This document shows positions 1 through 5,545 of a DNA stretch of 5,545 bases, piece by piece. The notes below the pieces were generated by a model. That model was not told where the DNA came from and did not search any database. It saw only the letters and a program-made list of their open reading frames with translations. Source of the stretch: Bordetella parapertussis (GTDB lineage Bacteria > Pseudomonadota > Gammaproteobacteria > Burkholderiales > Burkholderiaceae_C); NCBI GenBank assembly GCA_943328885.2, contig CALQBT020000207.1:1-5545 (forward strand). The letters run 5' to 3'. The position numbers and the translations under genes are program-made. Each line of letters opens with the position of its first letter. Positions within the stretch are counted from its first letter, which is position 1.

Positions 1-717
1 GATCAGCACGAAGGAATCGTTGGTCGAGGTGTCACCGTCGATCGTGATGCGGTTGAAGCTGGCGTCGGCAGCTTCACGCAGCAGACCTTGCAGCAAGCCG
101 GGTGCGATCACCGCGTCGGTGGCCATGAAGCCCAGCATCGTCGCCATGTTGGGCCGGATCATGCCGGCACCCTTGCTGACACCGGTGATCGTGACGGTGC
201 AGCCCCCAATCTGCAACTGGCGCGACGCCGCCTTGGGCAAGGTGTCGGTGGTCATGATGCCTTGGGCCGCAGCCAGCCATCGGTCGGACTGCAGGTCGGC
301 GATCGCCCCGGGCAAGCCCGCCTCGATGCGCTCGACCGGCAGCGTCTCCATGATCACGCCGGTGGAAAAAGGCAGCACCTGGGCCGGTGCCAGATCCATC
401 AGCGCGGCCAGCGCGGCGCAGGTGCTGCGCGCGCGAAGCAAGCCGTCGGCACCGGTACCGGCGTTGGCATTGCCGGTGTTGACCACCAGCGCGCGGATGC
501 CAGCGCCACTGCCCAGATGCTCGCGGCAGACCTGGACCGGCGCAGCACAGAAGCGGTTGGTGGTGAAGACGCCAGCCACGCTGGACCCCGGTGCCAGCGC
601 CAGCACGACCAGGTCGTCCCGGTTGGGCTTGCGGATGCCGGCTTGCGCAACACCGAGGCGGACACCGGCGACGGCGTGCAAGCTGGCGGGATCGGGCGAC
701 AACAGGTTGACGGGCAT
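1..717 (-). CDS. argJ: Glutamate N-acetyltransferase / ornithine acetyltransferase ArgJ, N-terminal 239 codons (3' end beyond the window)
   Basis: ArgJ moves the acetyl group from N-acetylornithine to glutamate, recycling it in cytoplasmic arginine biosynthesis; some members also use acetyl-CoA. Seen in translation: the N-terminus [10 protein letters not shown] and then [30 protein letters not shown] (residues 79-89); the [10 protein letters not shown] segment (118-127, with T119-G120 where the family places its oxyanion hole); [14 protein letters not shown] (182-195); and TNDSF near the edge. ArgJ is made as one chain that cuts itself before a conserved Thr, here predicted between A192 and T193, with T193 the nucleophile. 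The whole alpha chain and the first part of the beta chain are therefore present; the family is about 400 aa, so some 40% lies outside. The ATG at 717-715 is chosen because the family N-terminus begins there and a GAGG lies 5 bases upstream; the frame stays open further upstream, but through the terminator of the preceding gene. Whether it is mono- or bifunctional cannot be told from this part. Confidence 0.96.
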   Translation of the reverse strand, partial: MPVNLLSPDPASLHAVAGVRLGVAQAGIRKPNRDDLVVLALAPGSSVAGVFTTNRFCAAPVQVCREHLGSGAGIRALVVNTGNANAGTGADGLLRARSTCAALAALMDLAPAQVLPFSTGVIMETLPVERIEAGLPGAIADLQSDRWLAAAQGIMTTDTLPKAASRQLQIGGCTVTITGVSKGAGMIRPNMATMLGFMATDAVIAPGLLQGLLREAADASFNRITIDGDTSTNDSFVLI

Positions 718-821
718 GCAGACCTCGGGACTCTGGCAGGACTGCGAATTGTAGGTGGCGGTCTGCTGCCGATCGAAGCCAGGTACAAGCGCCAACCCAG
801 CCGCGCCCAGCCGCAGGCAAC

Positions 822-842
822 AAAAAAGCGGCCGAAGCCGCT
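822..842 (-). terminator. Intrinsic terminator with UUCG tetraloop, downstream of the PEP-CTERM gene
   Basis: Read on the minus strand, AGCGGC (842-837), TTCG (836-833) and GCCGCT (832-827) form a perfect 6-bp GC-rich stem closed by a C(UUCG)G tetraloop, directly followed by TTTTT (826-822). This is a classic rho-independent terminator. It lies about 35 bases after the PEP-CTERM stop codon and about 105 bases before the argJ start. It should end transcription from the PEP-CTERM gene, and any read-through from secA, and so separate argJ from both. argJ then probably needs its own promoter in 718-821; I saw no convincing -10/-35 pair there. Confidence 0.9.
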
Positions 843-877
843 GCTTGTCCAAGCCGGGCTGCGCCCGGATCGACCGC

Positions 878-1399
878 TCAGCTCTTGCGCCGACGACGCG
901 CCAGGAAACCGACGGCGCCCAGACCGGCCAGCATCATCGCGTAGGTTTCGGGTTCCGGCACTGGCGGCGGCGCGATCGGGGTCGTGGTCAAGGAAATGGA
1001 TCCATTGAAGCTGCCCCCACCGAACGACGAACCGCCGACGACGATCGTATGCATCGTTGCGGTCACTCCAGTCACCGGACCGTAGGTCCAGTAGTCGATA
1101 GAAGCGGACGGCTGAGTGATGTCGAGAACGGGCGTGAACGAATTGCCGTCGAAGCTCGCCGACGAGATGTTGTAACCCTGACCCAGCAGCGAATTCGCTG
1201 TGAGCAACGACGTGACGATATCGATGCCGCTGAACGCCGACAAGTCAAGGTCAAACGTGTTGAGCGCACTCGAAGCTGAGAAGGTCCCCGCGTACTGGGT
1301 TGCTGAGATCATGTTCAAAGTGATCGGTGTACCGGCCATGACGCCAGAACTGATCGCCAATGTTGCAAGCACTGCTGTAGATAAAACTCGTATTTTCAT
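878..1399 (-). CDS. Small secreted PEP-CTERM sorting domain protein
   Basis: A 173-aa exported protein of unknown function carrying an exosortase sorting tag. Seen: a Sec signal peptide (K2, R4, hydrophobic core about 5-18, likely cleavage after VMA at residue 22); a Ser/Thr/Gly-rich body without cysteine (23-140); an APPP linker (143-146); VPEPET (147-152); a hydrophobic helix to about 167; and the basic tail RRRRKS. In known systems such proteins are exported by Sec, then recognised by an exosortase (EpsH/XrtA type) and released or anchored at the surface, often with exopolysaccharide or floc matrix; no exosortase gene is in this window. [13 protein letters not shown] and the following beta-rich part resemble the FxDxF group of PEP-CTERM proteins, but I cannot confirm this. 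The ATG at 1399 has GGGAG about 6 bases upstream. Third codon positions look less GC-rich than in secA and argJ, and the gene interrupts the usual secA-argJ neighbourhood, so it may be a later insertion. Confidence 0.93.
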   Translation of the reverse strand: MKIRVLSTAVLATLAISSGVMAGTPITLNMISATQYAGTFSASSALNTFDLDLSAFSGIDIVTSLLTANSLLGQGYNISSASFDGNSFTPVLDITQPSASIDYWTYGPVTGVTATMHTIVVGGSSFGGGSFNGSISLTTTPIAPPPVPEPETYAMMLAGLGAVGFLARRRRKS

Positions 1400-1665
1400 T
1401 GATTACTCCCGCGGCGCAACGACGCTTGGACAACGCAATTGCGACAGATTTCGACCCTGAGGACGGATAGACCTTCGGCTAACTAGAAGCCTTGGCAATG
1501 ACCATAGTCTCAGGATCTCGCGGCAGCCACCCCACAGACAGGGGACAGTAACTGTTATAGGGGGATGGCCCAAACCGGTTTGTGAACGCAACGAACAGGC
1601 ACCGCCAGGCTAGGTCGGACCCGCAAATCCGAGCGCCGCCAAGCACCGCGACGCAGGCCGTCTGA
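1400..1665 (-). promoter_or_regulatory. Intergenic region upstream of the PEP-CTERM gene: possible promoter and palindrome cluster
   Basis: No gene is supported in these 266 bases. On the minus strand a TATAAC hexamer (1559-1554) matches 5 of 6 bases of a sigma-70 -10 box but has no good -35 at 16-18 bases. Instead, the perfect palindrome CAAACCGGTTTG (1571-1582) lies just upstream, about where a -35 element would be. Just downstream are ACAGTAACTGT (1545-1555, 5-bp arms) and CCCC-N7-GGGG (1530-1544). GGGAG at about 1406-1410 is the ribosome binding site of the PEP-CTERM gene. No clear sigma-54 -24/-12 element was found, though such promoters are known for some PEP-CTERM genes. I see no intrinsic terminator after secA, so some secA transcripts could read into this region. 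The promoter call is weak; the palindromes themselves are plain in the sequence. Confidence 0.35.
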
Positions 1666-4410
<2,745 letters not shown>

Positions 4411-4445
4411 GCGGCGTCAATGGCAGAGGAATCGGGTGGCGACTG

Positions 4446-4467
4446 GGGCGGTCAGAGCGAGCCGCCC
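4446..4467 (-). promoter_or_regulatory. GC-rich hairpin in the secA 5' leader
   Basis: On the minus strand GGGCGG (4467-4462) pairs with CCGCCC (4451-4446) around a 10-base loop, ending 35 bases before the secA ATG. No T-tract follows, so it does not look like an intrinsic terminator. The loop holds the TGA of the possible leader ORF. The left arm's GCGGC (4465-4461) could instead pair with GCCGC (4415-4411), directly next to the secA start codon, so two exclusive folds are possible. The stem is seen; a regulatory role is inference, and such pairings are common in GC-rich DNA. Confidence 0.35.
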
Positions 4468-4610
4468 AAGGCCTGTGTGAGATTGATGGCTTCGACGAGC
4501 GCTACCTCGGCAGAAGTGCCGACAACCCAAGGCGCAGGTGCCGCCGACGCCCCCTCTGAGTGGACAGCTCGCGCAAAGTCGTCAAGTTTATCATCGGGCC
4601 TGAATGCCAT
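4452..4610 (-). CDS. Possible 52-codon leader ORF upstream of secA (hypothetical)
   Basis: On the minus strand an ATG at 4610 opens a 52-codon frame ending in TGA at 4454-4452, 41 bases before the secA start. The peptide starts MAFRPDDKLDDFARAVHSEG and ends NLTQALGGSL. A GGTGGGG stretch about 9 bases upstream could act as a ribosome binding site. secA in enterobacteria follows secM, a secreted arrest peptide that regulates it; this ORF has the same position but no signal peptide, no membrane segment and no SecM-like arrest motif. I do not recognise it. A frame of this length can arise by chance in GC-rich non-coding DNA, so the call rests on position and on the hairpin that encloses its stop codon. 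Confidence 0.2.
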   Translation of the reverse strand: MAFRPDDKLDDFARAVHSEGASAAPAPWVVGTSAEVALVEAINLTQALGGSL

Positions 4611-4648
4611 TCTGAGCTGCCCCACCGCCTTGCCAGCAGTTGTCCACT

Positions 4649-4984
4649 ATGCCACCGTCACCCGACTCGCACGCCCGAACGCTGCTGCCCAGCGACACCC
4701 ACGCGATCAGCCAGGCGATCGCCCAAAGCGAGCCACTGGCGGCGCTGGCCCAGCGCTTGCGTGCCTCGCAGTCCCGCCTGGACGCCTTGCTGCCCTTGCT
4801 GCCGGTGGCGATGCGTCCGCATGTGAAAGCCGGGCCGATCGACGAGGCGGGCTGGACCTTGCTGGCCACCAACAGCGCAGTATCGGCAAAACTGCGTCAA
4901 ATGTTGCCCTCGTTGGAAGCGCACCTGAGGACCCGGGGCTGGGCAGGCCCACCCGTGCGGGTGAAGATGCTCAGTCCGGGCTGA
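4649..4984 (+). CDS. DUF721 / DciA-like protein
   Basis: A 111-aa cytoplasmic protein of the DUF721 family. Some members of that family, called DciA, interact with the replicative helicase DnaB and help place it on DNA in bacteria lacking DnaC/DnaI; whether this short member does so is inference. Seen: an N-terminal part with SEPLAALAQRLRASQSRLDA (27-46), then LLPVAMRPHVKAGPIDE (50-66), and the family's most typical stretch, W69-T-L-L and SAVSAKLRQMLPSLEAHL (76-93), followed by RGW and a short strand VRVKML. No membrane helix or signal peptide. DUF721 genes are common beside secA in betaproteobacteria; here it is divergent from secA. The ATG at 4649 is preferred; an in-frame TTG at 4640 would add three residues. 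Neither has a good Shine-Dalgarno sequence, so the start is uncertain by that much. An upstream in-frame TGA at 4613 rules out a much longer N-terminus. No intrinsic terminator follows directly. Confidence 0.88.
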   Translation: MPPSPDSHARTLLPSDTHAISQAIAQSEPLAALAQRLRASQSRLDALLPLLPVAMRPHVKAGPIDEAGWTLLATNSAVSAKLRQMLPSLEAHLRTRGWAGPPVRVKMLSPG

Positions 4985-5392
4985 AGGCCATACTTCGCAA
5001 AGCAAGAAGCCTGGTCATTCAGGCCTCCAACGAGGTGTGCTGGGGCGTGCGGGTGGAGTAGGACGCGCAGGATGTGATGGTGTTGGATCTCGCACCCCTG
5101 ATATGGCTGCGGTGCCTTGATGCCATGCGCCATGCGCCGCCACCCGGCCAGCCAGGCCAAGAGAATTGCGCTTGGTCAGGTTCTAGCTGTCTTGAACGGG
5201 TCCAAATGACCGCGACCAGAGACATCCACCACATCAGCCAACAGCATCGCCAGGCTGGCGATGGCTTGGCAATCTTGGCCGCACGCTCTTTATGTCCAGG
5301 CTGAACAACTCAACCCGGCACACTGGTGTGGCAACACACACGACGAGTCTGGCCATTCCTCGCAGCCAGAACACCGGGCCGGCAATCCGTCT
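4985..5392. other. Intergenic region without a supported gene, between convergent DUF721 gene and dmsC-like gene
   Basis: About 408 bases in which no frame gives a protein I recognise. Short open frames exist on both strands (for example minus 5019-5234 and plus 5074-5304), but they have odd compositions rich in Trp, Arg, His or Ser, poor start signals and no conserved motif. Structures seen: an inverted repeat GCCTG-N6-CAGGC (5009-5024); a 7-base tandem repeat ccatgcg at 5123-5136; a large hairpin at 5237-5270 listed separately; and GTGTG-GCAA-CACAC (5326-5339), a short stem with a GNRA loop. None carries a T-tract. The region may be a decayed gene or mobile-element remnant, but nothing visible proves it. 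Confidence 0.5.
5237..5270. repeat. Strong imperfect palindrome / hairpin between convergent genes
   Basis: CATCGCCAG (5245-5253) and CTGGCGATG (5255-5263) are perfect 9-base inverted arms around a single G. The outer GCCAA (5237-5241) and TTGGC (5266-5270) extend the pairing to about 13 base pairs across a small internal loop (CAG/GC). As RNA, either strand would fold into a stable hairpin with a 3-base loop. It lies between two genes that point at each other, about 250 bases after one stop and 120 after the other, so it could protect 3' ends or aid termination; there is no U-tract on either side. A protein-binding site or a repeat element present elsewhere in the genome is also possible. 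Confidence 0.6.
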
Positions 5393-5545
5393 TCAGCCCA
5401 CAACCTGGTAGTACAGATTCTGTGGGTGTTTCGCCTCTGCGAAGAAAAACCAGCGTTCGGCGATCAGGCCCGGGGCCTGCGCCAGCACGGCCAGCAGCAA
5501 GGGCAGACCCGAGTGCGTGGCCAGTGCCAACATCAACATCAGCAC
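5393..5545 (-). CDS. DmsC-type membrane anchor subunit of a DMSO-reductase-family enzyme, C-terminal 50 codons (5' end beyond the window)
   Basis: Only the last 50 residues are in the window, with TGA at 5395-5393. They comprise a hydrophobic segment (LMLMLALAT, then LPLLLAVLAQAPGL) followed by IAERWFFFAEAKHPQNLYYQ and VVG. An ERW-FFAEA-H-NLYY ending is typical of DmsC, the multi-helix inner-membrane subunit that oxidises menaquinol or ubiquinol and feeds electrons through an iron-sulfur subunit (DmsB) to a molybdopterin catalytic subunit (DmsA). If so, dmsA- and dmsB-like genes are expected to the right, upstream of this gene. The substrate (DMSO, other S- or N-oxides, or another compound) cannot be told from the anchor. 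The assignment rests on a short stretch. The frame is open to the window edge, and no intrinsic terminator follows the stop. Confidence 0.75.
   Translation of the reverse strand: MLMLMLALATHSGLPLLLAVLAQAPGLIAERWFFFAEAKHPQNLYYQVVG

Larger units (their letters stand above)
4411..4648. promoter_or_regulatory. Divergent intergenic region between secA and the DUF721 gene
   Basis: These 238 bases must hold the start signals for both divergent genes unless a promoter lies inside the DUF721 gene. On the plus strand TATCAT (4589-4594) fits 5 of 6 bases of a -10 box, with no recognisable -35 at the usual spacing; it would give a leader of roughly 50 bases to the DUF721 start. On the minus strand GATAAA (4592-4587) overlaps the same spot and TTGACG (4585-4580) resembles a -35, but the latter has no -10 partner at 16-18 bases. 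The AT-rich island at 4584-4594 is therefore the best guess for the shared promoter zone. No operator-like palindrome stood out. Confidence 0.25.

Noticed and set aside
74..823. Long frames on both strands over the argJ region (minus 74-823; plus 20-754 and 88-1008)
   Set aside because: The true argJ frame is on the minus strand from 717 and is open to the window edge; it shows family motifs throughout. The others are out-of-frame shadows rich in Arg, His, Ser and Pro.
1200..1460. An 86-codon plus-strand frame over the start of the PEP-CTERM gene
   Set aside because: It is antisense to the signal peptide and N-terminal part of a convincing gene and has no recognisable domain or ribosome binding site.
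1484..1499. A GG-N10-GC arrangement on the minus strand, considered as a sigma-54 promoter for the PEP-CTERM gene
   Set aside because: Only the GG and GC core and a few bases fit the TGGCAC-N5-TTGC consensus; several key positions mismatch, so this is close to chance level.
4580..4585. TTGACG on the minus strand as a -35 box for secA
   Set aside because: The hexamer 17 bases downstream (CACTCA) matches the -10 consensus at only one position, and neighbouring spacings are no better.
5009..5024. GCCTG-N6-CAGGC stem shortly after the DUF721 stop codon, considered as a terminator
   Set aside because: The stem is only 5 bp and is followed by CTCCAACG rather than a T-tract.

Overview
The window looks like chromosomal DNA from a GC-rich betaproteobacterium, most likely of the order Burkholderiales (the Leptothrix/Rubrivivax/Ideonella side is a guess). 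Three things point there: the SecA, ArgJ and DUF721 sequences read like betaproteobacterial members of their families; secA, a DUF721 gene and argJ sit together; and a PEP-CTERM (exosortase-sorted) protein is present. No tRNA, rRNA, CRISPR array or intact insertion sequence is visible.

Layout, left to right. (1) 1-717, minus strand: the first 239 codons of argJ (ornithine acetyltransferase), running off the left edge. (2) 718-877: a short gap with a textbook UUCG-tetraloop intrinsic terminator at 822-842 that ends the next gene. (3) 878-1399, minus: a small secreted PEP-CTERM protein with signal peptide, Ser/Thr/Gly-rich body and a C-terminal sorting signal. (4) 1400-1665: a non-coding gap with a cluster of short palindromes and a possible promoter. 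(5) 1666-4410, minus: a complete secA (914 aa). (6) 4411-4648: a divergent intergenic region that forms the secA 5' leader on one strand and the upstream region of the DUF721 gene on the other; it holds a possible 52-codon leader ORF whose stop codon lies in the loop of a GC-rich hairpin. (7) 4649-4984, plus: a 111-aa DUF721/DciA-like protein. (8) 4985-5392: about 400 bases with no gene I can support, including a strong hairpin at 5237-5270. (9) 5393-5545, minus: the last 50 codons of a DmsC-type membrane anchor of a DMSO-reductase-family enzyme.

Functionally, secA (preprotein translocase motor), argJ (arginine biosynthesis) and the DUF721 gene (probable replicative-helicase accessory factor) are core genes. 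The PEP-CTERM gene is the accessory element: it sits between secA and argJ, has its own terminator and a more AT-rich upstream region, and its product would pass through the Sec system before exosortase sorting. The dmsC fragment suggests an anaerobic or alternative respiratory operon to the right. I saw no convincing new multi-gene system. The least explained parts are the secA leader, the palindrome cluster upstream of the PEP-CTERM gene, and the 4985-5392 gap.
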